A stretch of DNA of 64,000 bases from an uncultured Eubacteriales bacterium (lineage in GTDB: Bacteria; Bacillota; Clostridia; Oscillospirales; Acutalibacteraceae), in the NCBI GenBank assembly GCA_934476085.1, contig CAKSNE010000001.1, positions 124,001 to 188,000 of the forward strand, given 5' to 3'. Position 1 is the stretch's first letter, and each line of letters opens with the position of its first letter. Shown here in pieces: positions 8,730 to 16,464 of this stretch. Under the pieces are notes generated by a model. It was not told the origin of the DNA. It was given only the letters and a program-made list of their open reading frames with translations, and did not search any database. The translations under genes and the position numbers were made by a program.

Positions 8730-9221
8730 ATGGCAATGGCTAACGGCGAAAAATACGAGAGAAAGTACCTAGCTCATTTTATTGATGATAGCTTTGGTAA
8801 TGAAACCACAAACTATTTTAGACTAGGTAAGGACTTGGAAGAATACAATATCGAACTTAATCCTGATGTTGAAACAAAGACTAATATTTTGGGCGAAGCG
8901 TCTACAAATGTTAAAGGCTACTCACCGCAGGGTACTGTTGAAACATACTACGCACGCAAAGGCGAAGCATTATTCACACATTTATTTGATATTGTCAATG
9001 AGCGTGCAACAGGTTCAAAACTTGAAACAACTGTTGTTGATGTGCTTTTGAGTTCCGATGGAACTGTTGAATCAGCATATCAAGAAAAAGTTATTGTTGT
9101 ACCATCTTCAATTGGTGGTAGTGACGGCGTTGTTATTCCGTTTGACATTTACTATGTCGGAAGCAGAATCGCAGGTACTTTTGATTTAAGTACGAAAAAA
9201 TTCACAGCGTCAGCAAGCTAA
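8730..9221 (+). CDS. Major tail tube protein
   Basis: 163 residues forming the tail tube. Reading MAMANGEKYERKYLAHFIDD, then LGKDLEEYNIELNPDVETKTNI and ASTNVKGYSPQGTVETYYA, it matches Firmicute phage major tail proteins, with a C-terminal VIPFDIYYVGSRIAGTFD strand segment. GAAAGGA at 8713-8719 supports ATG 8730 rather than ATG 8736 or the TTG at 8721. It is followed directly by a strong terminator, as expected for an abundantly expressed structural gene. Confidence 0.85.
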   Translation: MAMANGEKYERKYLAHFIDDSFGNETTNYFRLGKDLEEYNIELNPDVETKTNILGEASTNVKGYSPQGTVETYYARKGEALFTHLFDIVNERATGSKLETTVVDVLLSSDGTVESAYQEKVIVVPSSIGGSDGVVIPFDIYYVGSRIAGTFDLSTKKFTASAS

Positions 9222-9226
9222 TTAAT

Positions 9227-9256
9227 GGGCGGTGAAATTCCGCCCTTTTCTTTTTA
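9227..9256 (+). terminator. Terminator after tail tube gene
   Basis: GGGCGG (9227-9232), 7-base loop, CCGCCC (9240-9245), then TTTTCTTTTTT. A classic intrinsic terminator, which would lower expression of the tail chaperone and tape-measure genes relative to the tail tube. Confidence 0.88.
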
Positions 9257-9270
9257 AGGAGTGATAATAA

Positions 9271-9687
9271 ATGAGTAATATTAATTTTGACAATGGTATG
9301 AAATCTTATGTCATTAACGGTGATGAAAGCAAAGTAATTTACTTCAATCCTAATGACTTTAATATAATTGACCGTATTGATAAGGCGGTTAAAGAGATTG
9401 AAAAAATTTCTAAAAAATACGAAGAAGCACAAGCTAAAAATCAAGATGTTATGAAAACATTTATTGCTTGTGACAAAGATATTCGAGAGCAGATTAACTA
9501 TGTATTTGGTAACGATGTTTGTTCCGTTGCTTTTGGTGATATCAATTGCATGTCTTTCGCAGGCGGTAATCCGATTCACCTTAACTTCCTTAACGCTTTA
9601 ATTCCTATTATCAAAAAAGAAATTAAAGCAGAGCAGGAAAAGTCAAAGAAAAACATTGAAAAATATACAAAGCAAGTGAAAAAATGA
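9271..9687 (+). CDS. Tail assembly chaperone-like protein 1
   Basis: 138 residues: a short N-terminal beta part (VIYFNPNDFNIIDRIDKAVK) followed by helices with DKDIREQINYVFGNDVCSVAFGD and a basic C-terminus. I associate it with DUF6673-type proteins. The position between tail tube and Gp15-like gene is where siphophages keep tail assembly chaperones. The gene ends ...GTG AAA AAA TGA and overlaps the next start by 4 bases (ATGA), with the second gene in the -1 frame; a frameshift product is possible. Confidence 0.7.
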   Translation: MSNINFDNGMKSYVINGDESKVIYFNPNDFNIIDRIDKAVKEIEKISKKYEEAQAKNQDVMKTFIACDKDIREQINYVFGNDVCSVAFGDINCMSFAGGNPIHLNFLNALIPIIKKEIKAEQEKSKKNIEKYTKQVKK

Positions 9688-10232
9688 TAGGTCGTTTACC
9701 GAAAACACTCGAAGTCGGCGGGATAGAGTATGAAATAAATGCCGATTTTAGAGTGGCTTTGTTGATTTTTGAAGCACTTGAAGATAAAGACTTAAACGAT
9801 TTTGAAAAATGCGTTGTTACCGTTCAATGCTTGTTTAAGGAAATACCTGCGGACTTTAGCGAAGCGGTCAAAAAGGCTTATTGGTTTTTAGATGGTGGCG
9901 ATATGCCAAAATCAAAGCAACAAAATCAAAAGGTACTTGATTGGGTGCAAGATGAGAGCATTATTTTCCCTGCACTTAACAAGGTAGCAGGCTACGAAAC
10001 AAGAGAAGTTGAATACTTGCATTGGTGGGCGTTTTTAGGACTGTTTAACGAAGTTGGCGAAGGTTTATTCTCAACCATTATGAATATTCGTAATAAAAAG
10101 GCAAAGCATAAAAAACTTGAAAAGCACGAACAAGAGTTTTATGTTCAAAACCGTGAGTTGATTGATTTAAAACATAAATATTCCGCCGAACAGCAAGCTG
10201 AAATGGATAAGATTAATAAATTACTTGGTTAA
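9684..10232 (+). CDS. Phage Gp15-like tail assembly protein
   Basis: 182 residues matching the bacteriophage Gp15 family in length and pattern: LPKTLEVGGIEYEINADFRV at the N-terminus, FLDGGDMP, VLDWVQDESIIFPALNKVAG, and LHWWAFLGLFNEVGEG. This is the usual partner immediately upstream of the tape measure gene. ATG 9684 overlaps the stop of the previous gene, so translation is coupled or reached by frameshift. Confidence 0.87.
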   Translation: MIGRLPKTLEVGGIEYEINADFRVALLIFEALEDKDLNDFEKCVVTVQCLFKEIPADFSEAVKKAYWFLDGGDMPKSKQQNQKVLDWVQDESIIFPALNKVAGYETREVEYLHWWAFLGLFNEVGEGLFSTIMNIRNKKAKHKKLEKHEQEFYVQNRELIDLKHKYSAEQQAEMDKINKLLG

Positions 10233-10239
10233 ATTTTCT

Positions 10240-10268
10240 TGACATATTTAGGTATATAGATTATTATA
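10240..10268 (+). promoter_or_regulatory. Sigma-A-type promoter for moron gene
   Basis: TTGACA at 10240-10245, 16-base spacer, TATTAT at 10262-10267, starting 8 bases after the Gp15 stop. It lies within the late operon and precedes only the PH/SHOCT-like gene, which has its own terminators, so that gene can be expressed in a lysogen. Confidence 0.7.
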
Positions 10269-10304
10269 TATTTGGTGTTTATTTCAAGTAATGGAGTGAT
10301 TTAT

Positions 10305-10859
10305 ATGACAATTAAAGAAGCTTTAAAACATAGTGGGTCTTATAATATTTTATTTGTGCCATTCATAAAGCCTACGGAAAAGAGTATAAATTCTAATGAA
10401 AATGTTTTATATGCAATAACTGCTAATGTTAGTTTTATTAACAATGATGAAGTAATAAAAATAGATCCTTTTAAAACTAAAGATAAATTAAGCGGTATTG
10501 TTGTAATAACTTCTGAAAGAGTTCTTTTCTGCAACGGGGCTTTTGGCATTGGAACAAATAAATCTATGTTCTTAAACGATATACAATCAGTAGATGATAA
10601 ATCAAACTTCTTGGGCAGTAAGTTGAGAATTAAAGGCATTACAGAAACATTAATCATTGATATTAATAATAAAGCAATTAAAATATTCAAAGAAAAATTA
10701 ACATCTGCTATGTCAAATATAAAAAATCAAAATACTAATGCACAAGTACAAAATGTTTCATCAGCAGACGAAATATTAAAATACAAAAATTTACTTGATG
10801 TTGGTGCAATCACTCAAGAAGAATTTGATTTAAAGAAAAAGGAATTACTAGAACTATAA
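10305..10859 (+). CDS. PH-like / SHOCT-domain protein (prophage moron)
   Basis: 184 residues. The N-terminal about 135 residues are beta-rich (VVITSERVLFCNGAFG, KLRIKGITETLIID), like bacterial PH-type domains of the YdcF/bPH class. The last about 30 residues (ADEILKYKNLLDVGAITQEEF) are a SHOCT motif (short C-terminal domain). No TM or signal peptide. Inserted between the Gp15-like gene and the tape measure with its own promoter (10240) and two hairpins after it (10901, 10951), it is a typical moron, expressed independently and not needed for virion structure. ATG 10305 has GGAG at 10293-10296. Function unknown; lysogenic conversion or superinfection control is inference. Confidence 0.75.
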   Translation: MTIKEALKHSGSYNILFVPFIKPTEKSINSNENVLYAITANVSFINNDEVIKIDPFKTKDKLSGIVVITSERVLFCNGAFGIGTNKSMFLNDIQSVDDKSNFLGSKLRIKGITETLIIDINNKAIKIFKEKLTSAMSNIKNQNTNAQVQNVSSADEILKYKNLLDVGAITQEEFDLKKKELLEL

Positions 10860-10900
10860 GCAAATGTATTTTTTTGAATTTTTAACTGTTGCTAATAATT

Positions 10901-10926
10901 AAGCACTCGAAAGGGTGCTTTTTTTG
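10901..10926 (+). terminator. Terminator after moron
   Basis: AAGCACTC (10901-10908), GAAA tetraloop, GGGTGCTT (10913-10920), then TTTTT. Same AAGCAC/GTGCTT core as the hairpins at 241 and 5232. Confidence 0.82.
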
Positions 10927-10950
10927 ATGCAAAAAAATTAAATATTTATT

Positions 10951-10981
10951 GCGTTCTGATAAAATCAGGGCGCTTTTTTTA
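10951..10981 (+). terminator. Second hairpin before tape measure gene
   Basis: GCGTTCTGAT (10951-10960) pairs with ATCAGGGCGC (10964-10973), then TTTTTTTAT. It is the second member of a tandem pair, like 5295 before the scaffold. Confidence 0.7.
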
Positions 10982-11006
10982 TACCAAAAAAGAAAGGAGT
11001 AGTTAT

Positions 11007-13994
11007 ATGGCTGATGGTTCTTTAAACTTCAATACTAAAATTGATACTAACGGATTCGATAAAGGCTCTAAAAATATAACATCAAAAGCGTTAGAACTTC
11101 AACGAAAAATAAAAAGTACTGAAACTGAAATCAAAAATCTTACAAAGTCACTTAATGAAATGTCAGGCACAAAGGTTGAAACTAATTCAGTTAAAAAATT
11201 AACATCCGACATTGAAAAAGCCGATCAGAAGTTGGCGGATTTGTATGCACAATCTCATAAAATGGAAGATACAAAATTAAGTGATTTGTCAAGTTTAGGT
11301 TTTGATGTAAACGGCGATGATGCCTATGCTATTTTAGAGCAAGATAAAGCTTTTCAAAAATTGCAACAAGAGATTGCTAAAACCGAAACTACGTTAAGTG
11401 AATATGAAGCAAAACTAAAAGATATTAAAGCCAATGGCGGTGTTGTAAATGCAGAAGAGACAGAAGAATATAAAAAGAAACAACAAAAGTTATCCGAATT
11501 AACAGATAAACTGAAAGTTTATAAAAAACAGTTATCTGAAACTAAAAAAAGCGAACAAAGTGTAGCCAAAAGTGCAAATAAAAGTTCAAATAGTATAAAA
11601 AAATCAGGTAACTCTGCTGATAGTGCATCAAAGCAATTAAGCGGATTATCAAAAAAATTAAAAATGATTAAAAACATGCTATTGAGTATGATGGTTTTTA
11701 AAGTTTTTAGTGCAATTATTGATTCTATTAAAACAGGTTTTGAAAATCTTGCACAGGCAAGTCCTAAAGTAAATACTAATTTATCAAAACTAATGTCTTC
11801 ACTAACGCAATTAAAAAATTCATTGGCTTCGGCTTTTGCACCGATTTTAAGTGTAATTACACCAATACTAACTAAGTTTATAAGTATTTTAACTAGTGTT
11901 ATTGATAAAGTGGCTAGTTTTTTTGCAGCATTATCAGGTCAAAAAACATATACAAAGGCTATATCAATTCAACAGGATTATGCAAAAAGTCTTGATAAAT
12001 CAAATAAAGCAGAAAAAGAAAGACTAGCTTCATTTGATAAAATCAACAAATTAGATAACAAATCTAAAGATAGTGGTGATGTAGATCCTAAAAATATGTT
12101 TAAAACTCAAAAAGTAGATACAGGTATGGGTAAAATAGCCGAAGATTTTAAAAATACTGTATCTAAACTATTTGAACCATTACAAAGTGCTTGGGACGCA
12201 AAAGGGAAGCCCGTTGTTGATTCTATAAAAAATATGTTTTCGTCTATTAAAGATTTGTTAAGTGCAATTGGTCATTCTTTTGCAACTGTTTGGACTAATG
12301 GTACAGGACAAAAGACAGTTGAACTTTTGTTAAGTATATGGACTAACATAAATAACACCATTGCTAATATTGCAAAGCAATTAAAAACTGCGTGGACTAC
12401 TGACAGTTTAGGCACAGAACTTGTACAACATGCAGCAGACATTTGGAATACAGTATTAAAATATATTGATAGAATTACTAAAAAAATATCCGAATGGGCA
12501 GGTAATCTTGATTTCACACCATTGTTAAATGGACTTAATGAGATTGAAAAAGCGTTACAACCATTTGCCACAAATGTCGGTCAAGGATTAGAATGGTTTT
12601 TTGATAATGTTTTATTGCCTATTGGTAAATGGACAGTTGAAAACATTGTACCAAACTTTTTAGAAGCAATAGCAGGTGCATTAAAACTTATTAACAATGT
12701 TTGGAAGTCTGCAAAACCAGTTTTACAATATTTATGGGAAAGTTTTTTACAGCCGATTGGTAAATGGGTTGGCGATAAAATATCAGAATTCTTTTCAGGT
12801 CTTGCAAAGGTTCTTACTGATATTTCAAAAAATCAAACGGCAGTTGATGTACTAACAGGTATTGCATTAGCAATAGGAACGCTTGTAACTGTTTGGAAGT
12901 TGTGGAATGTTGCGATAGGTATTTGGAATGCATTATTGGCAGTAAATCCACTTACTTGGATTATTGCAGCGATTGCGGCGGTTGTTGCTGCAGTTGTATT
13001 ATGTATCACTTATTGGGATAAAATCAAAGAAACAATCGGTGCTGTATGGGATTGGATTTGTGATTTGTTCAAATCAGTAGGTGATTGGATTTGGACTAAT
13101 ATGCTTGAACCAATAGTTAACTTTTTTAAATCGGCATGGGATACAATAAAAAATATTTGGAGTGCGGTAACAGGTTTTTTTCAAGGAATATGGGATGGCA
13201 TAAAAAATATATTCAATGCAGTTGTTGATTATTTTAAAAAGCAATTTTTAGCCGCTTGGACAGGAGTAAAGATTGTATGGTCAGCAGTTAAAGAGTTCTT
13301 TCAAGGTATTTGGGATGGTATTTGTTCTGTTTTTTCAGCCGTTGGCACTTGGTTTAAAGAAAAATTTGAAATTGCTTGGAATGGTGTAAAAATAGTTTGG
13401 TCGGCAGTAACAGGCTTTTTTAGTGGCATTTGGAATGGCATAAAGAAAGTATTTAATGTTGTTGTCGATTGGTTTGGTGATATTTTTTCAAAGGCTTGGG
13501 AAAAAATCAAATCTGTTTGGGGCGGTGTTAAGAAATGGTTTAAAGATTTATTTAATGGAATTTGGGGCATTATCAAAGGTATTATTAATAGTATAATCGG
13601 TGGATTTGAAAGTGTTGTAAATGCAATAATTAAAGGTATTAATGTTTTAATATCGGGCGTTGATTGGATTGTTTCATCAGTTGGTGATCTTTTTGGTCAA
13701 GACTGGAATGTGCCAAAGATTCCTGAAGTGCATATCCCTAAACTTGCTACTGGTACCGTTGTGCCTGCAAACTATGGTAACTTCTTGGCAACACTCGGTG
13801 ATAACAAGAGAGAGCCTGAAGTTGTTTCGCCTTTGTCTACTATGAAACAAGCCTTTAAAGAAGCAATGAGCGAGAGCAACTTTGGCGGTAATCAGCCGAT
13901 TGTTATTGAAACAAATGGCGATTTAGATGGTATTGTTTCGTTACTTAATTTACAAATCAAAAAACAAGACAGATTGGCAGGTGCGACAATATGA
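11007..13994 (+). CDS. Tail tape measure protein
   Basis: 995 residues; sets tail length and is ejected to help DNA cross the membrane. Residues 1-215 are coiled coil (KALELQRKIKSTETEIKNL), followed by hydrophobic segments (about 222-240, 270-310 and 605-665, including VAAVVLCITY) as in tape measure proteins. From residue 727 there are three exact 40-residue repeats (GIWDGIKxxF...FxxAWxGVKxVWSAVxxFF), Trp-rich and amphipathic. The Gly/Pro-rich C-terminus holds IPKLATGTVVPANYG, common at the end of these proteins. A AGAAAGGAG site lies just before ATG 11007. The stop overlaps the next start (ATGA). Tail length predicted from 995 residues is roughly 150 nm by the usual rule. Confidence 0.93.
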   Translation: MADGSLNFNTKIDTNGFDKGSKNITSKALELQRKIKSTETEIKNLTKSLNEMSGTKVETNSVKKLTSDIEKADQKLADLYAQSHKMEDTKLSDLSSLGFDVNGDDAYAILEQDKAFQKLQQEIAKTETTLSEYEAKLKDIKANGGVVNAEETEEYKKKQQKLSELTDKLKVYKKQLSETKKSEQSVAKSANKSSNSIKKSGNSADSASKQLSGLSKKLKMIKNMLLSMMVFKVFSAIIDSIKTGFENLAQASPKVNTNLSKLMSSLTQLKNSLASAFAPILSVITPILTKFISILTSVIDKVASFFAALSGQKTYTKAISIQQDYAKSLDKSNKAEKERLASFDKINKLDNKSKDSGDVDPKNMFKTQKVDTGMGKIAEDFKNTVSKLFEPLQSAWDAKGKPVVDSIKNMFSSIKDLLSAIGHSFATVWTNGTGQKTVELLLSIWTNINNTIANIAKQLKTAWTTDSLGTELVQHAADIWNTVLKYIDRITKKISEWAGNLDFTPLLNGLNEIEKALQPFATNVGQGLEWFFDNVLLPIGKWTVENIVPNFLEAIAGALKLINNVWKSAKPVLQYLWESFLQPIGKWVGDKISEFFSGLAKVLTDISKNQTAVDVLTGIALAIGTLVTVWKLWNVAIGIWNALLAVNPLTWIIAAIAAVVAAVVLCITYWDKIKETIGAVWDWICDLFKSVGDWIWTNMLEPIVNFFKSAWDTIKNIWSAVTGFFQGIWDGIKNIFNAVVDYFKKQFLAAWTGVKIVWSAVKEFFQGIWDGICSVFSAVGTWFKEKFEIAWNGVKIVWSAVTGFFSGIWNGIKKVFNVVVDWFGDIFSKAWEKIKSVWGGVKKWFKDLFNGIWGIIKGIINSIIGGFESVVNAIIKGINVLISGVDWIVSSVGDLFGQDWNVPKIPEVHIPKLATGTVVPANYGNFLATLGDNKREPEVVSPLSTMKQAFKEAMSESNFGGNQPIVIETNGDLDGIVSLLNLQIKKQDRLAGATI
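13185..13544 (+). repeat. Three tandem 120-bp repeats inside tape measure gene
   Basis: Units begin at 13185, 13305 and 13425, exactly 120 bp (40 codons) apart. Each encodes G-I-W-(D/N)-G-I...F....(Y/W)F....F..AW..(V/I)K.VW..V..(F/W)F. A weaker unit of similar sense precedes the first. The repeats diverge in sequence, so they are old and kept by selection on the protein. Confidence 0.85.
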
Positions 13995-14398
13995 CAATGC
14001 AAAATTTATTTTCTGTGGACGGAAAGTTTTATGATGTTTCTATTGACGCCCTTAAAATCAATGGCGAAAAGGTCTCGTCTGATGATACAGGACGTCTTAA
14101 AAATCTAGATATGTATATTAAGTTTGACGGAATTTTTGTGAATTACGAATTGACCTTATCAAAGCGAAATAACGATAACAAAGAATTTTTTAGTTTGTTT
14201 CATCATTTGACCTTTGATAAGTCAAATCCAAAGCACGATGTTAAACTTCCATATGGCAATAAATTGTATTCATTCAAAGCGTATTGTCCGCAGACTTCGG
14301 TTGATATTGAGCGTTTTTTAGGCACTGAAAAATACGACCGCTACGGGCAAATAACAATACAACTTATCAGCATATCAAAGGCGGTGAGTCCGCTGTGA
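13991..14398 (+). CDS. Distal tail-like protein (DUF6711-like)
   Basis: 135 residues following the tape measure gene with a 4-base overlap. It is beta-rich: NLFSVDGKFYDVSIDALKIN, KFDGIFVNYELTLSKRNND and the C-terminal YDRYGQITIQLISI. Position and size suggest a distal tail/baseplate hub component. I associate the family with DUF6711 from memory. Its own ATG is at 13991; the GTG start of the next gene overlaps its stop. Confidence 0.65.
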   Translation: MTMQNLFSVDGKFYDVSIDALKINGEKVSSDDTGRLKNLDMYIKFDGIFVNYELTLSKRNNDNKEFFSLFHHLTFDKSNPKHDVKLPYGNKLYSFKAYCPQTSVDIERFLGTEKYDRYGQITIQLISISKAVSPL

Positions 14399-16035
14399 TT
14401 TTTAAGCACATTGCAATCGTTGATGATAAATTTACAGTAACACCTATATCTAAAATGCAAAGTGGATCTAATGCTTCTAACATCAATACAATAGGTTCAT
14501 ATAACTTCGCTAGTTTTGAGCCTAACTCTATTGATGTTGACAATCCTAGACCACTTAAAACAACAAATCAACCAATGGCGTTAACATCACAATACGTTTG
14601 TAATGAAGACGGCGTTTTTTTGGTGCCTGTTTCTTTTTCAGTTACTTTTGATTCGCTTGTTAGCTTTGTCGGTGCAAGTATTAATACAGATGTGTTAATT
14701 AACGAAGTTGAAATAACCGAATATGCAGGCGATAGTTTGGTGGATAGTGCTGTTTATGCCGGTAATAACAATTATTTTGAGATAAATGCTAATCAGGTCA
14801 ACAAAATTGTTTTTAAAATCACAAAAATCAATACACCAAATGTTTTTCTTGATATTTTCGGTATTAATTTCGGTAAGGTTGTGTTTTGGGACGATAGCAA
14901 AGTTAAAGATGTTAAAATGGTTAACAATTTTTCGAATGTCGGCAGAGATTTAGCTATTGATACATTGAGTTTCACAATACCGGGATTTAGTGACAATGTT
15001 GTTTTCAATGAAAAACAAAAACTTGAAGTGATTGATGATAACGGCGTATGTAAATATACGTTTTATTTAAAAAGTTACAAATTCAACGAAGATAAAACGC
15101 AAGTAAGCCTTGAGTATGCAGATGTTATTGATTTGTTGGATGGTGAACTCTTTTACGGCGGATTTTATGACAAAGACGCAGATAGGAGCGAAACACCATA
15201 TCTTGAAGATGGCAAAGTAGAAACGATTGTAAACAAAATAACTAAAGGGTATGAGTGCAGTATCGAGCCTAGAATAGCGAGTATGTATGTGTATGGTTAT
15301 ATGCCTGTTGTTTCAAAACGAAACGCTTTAATCTATATTGCCAACGCAACCGGTTGTAAAATATTAAAACATCCTAATTTGCAATTGGTTGACAGAAGTC
15401 AAACGGTAAAATATGAATTTGATGATAGTAATGTTTTTTTAGGTAGCGTTCAAAGGACAACCGAAAAACCAACAAAGCAGATTAATTTTACTTCATTCAA
15501 TTATTATTTAGATGAAGAAGATAAATCAACAGATTTATTAAAGAAAAATACAGAGCCGTATAAAAAGAATGAAACATATATTTTTCAATTATCTGAAGCA
15601 AATTGGATTGCTTATCCATCGTATCAAGCGATTGGAGCTACAACAAGCGAAATAAGTCAATGTTGTGATATTTTTGAAATCGGTGTTAATTATATCAAGA
15701 TTAGATCTAAGTATGATTTCTATTTGTCAATGGCAACGTATTGTCATCAAAAAAGCACAACTGCAATTACAGTTCATCAAGTAGGCAATTATCAATTACT
15801 TAATAGTTATGATACTCTAAATATTGATAGTTTTACACTTATCAATAAAAATGAAAAAGATAGTAGTATTGTTTCTTTATTACTTAATTACTATAAAGAG
15901 CGAGAAACTATTACATTTAAGGCAATATGGCAAAATCCAAGTCTTAATACTTGTATTCGCTTTTATGGAAAAGAAAAACGAGTAAAAAAAATAACAACAT
16001 CATTTGGTGATGTCGTGGAAGTGGAAGTGGAATAA
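14395..16035 (+). CDS. Tail-associated / baseplate structural protein
   Basis: 546 residues starting at GTG 14395 (GTGA overlap) with AAGGCGGTGAG as the ribosome site. Rich in Asn, Asp, Tyr and Thr with beta-type patterns throughout (DLLDGELFYGGFYDKD, NWIAYPSYQAIGATT), no TM and no catalytic motif I can identify. The order after distal tail protein and before the fibre genes fits the Tal-like / receptor-module scaffold protein of siphophages. An N-terminal carbohydrate-binding-like part (about 30-165, FEPNSIDVDNPRPLKT) may precede a hub part, which is inference. Confidence 0.7.
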   Translation: MIFKHIAIVDDKFTVTPISKMQSGSNASNINTIGSYNFASFEPNSIDVDNPRPLKTTNQPMALTSQYVCNEDGVFLVPVSFSVTFDSLVSFVGASINTDVLINEVEITEYAGDSLVDSAVYAGNNNYFEINANQVNKIVFKITKINTPNVFLDIFGINFGKVVFWDDSKVKDVKMVNNFSNVGRDLAIDTLSFTIPGFSDNVVFNEKQKLEVIDDNGVCKYTFYLKSYKFNEDKTQVSLEYADVIDLLDGELFYGGFYDKDADRSETPYLEDGKVETIVNKITKGYECSIEPRIASMYVYGYMPVVSKRNALIYIANATGCKILKHPNLQLVDRSQTVKYEFDDSNVFLGSVQRTTEKPTKQINFTSFNYYLDEEDKSTDLLKKNTEPYKKNETYIFQLSEANWIAYPSYQAIGATTSEISQCCDIFEIGVNYIKIRSKYDFYLSMATYCHQKSTTAITVHQVGNYQLLNSYDTLNIDSFTLINKNEKDSSIVSLLLNYYKERETITFKAIWQNPSLNTCIRFYGKEKRVKKITTSFGDVVEVEVE

Positions 16036-16464
16036 ATGGCATTACCTGACATTAAAACAATACCGAAACCTGCAAGTGCTGAAGATGTAAGAAAAATTGT
16101 TTCTGCAATAAAATACATCAATGATTTGCTTGTAGCTAAAGGATATACTGTTGAAACACTTGAAAATCCGTTAATTGGTGTTTTTCCTTATGTTAATGTT
16201 GCAGCTAAATATCAAGCTATTGAAAATGACCTTGCTAAAATCAGCAATAATGAGCTTGAATCAGCTTACTTTGTCAAAAAAGTTACTCGTGGTTATTACG
16301 AACCAAATAGGGCAGAATGGCAAAGATGGATTGATGTTTTAGTGGATATGGACAACATGCTTAACGGACAAGTAGCAAAGTGGCAGTATATAAAATGCTC
16401 TGATGGTTATCCGACCGTAAACGGACAAAAAATTTTATTACGAGGTGTAAAAATAAATGGCTAA
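16036..16464 (+). CDS. Small tail/fibre-associated protein, unknown family
   Basis: 142 residues, ATG directly after the previous TAA with GTGGAAGTGGAA upstream. The N-terminal half is helical (ASAEDVRKIVSAIKYINDLL), the middle contains AKISNNELESAYF and RAEWQRWIDVLVDMDNMLNG, and the end is a DGYPTVNGQKILLRGVKING segment. That end resembles GYPTIDGVRISIKNG in the protein encoded at 7425, perhaps a shared short beta element. It lies between baseplate and fibre genes, so a tail-tip role is likely; I do not recognise the family. Overlaps the next gene by 8 bases. Confidence 0.62.
   Translation: MALPDIKTIPKPASAEDVRKIVSAIKYINDLLVAKGYTVETLENPLIGVFPYVNVAAKYQAIENDLAKISNNELESAYFVKKVTRGYYEPNRAEWQRWIDVLVDMDNMLNGQVAKWQYIKCSDGYPTVNGQKILLRGVKING

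Noticed and set aside
13185..13544. Regularly spaced repeats that might suggest a CRISPR array
   Set aside because: The 120-bp units are coding repeats within the tape measure gene; there are no conserved repeat/unique spacer blocks.
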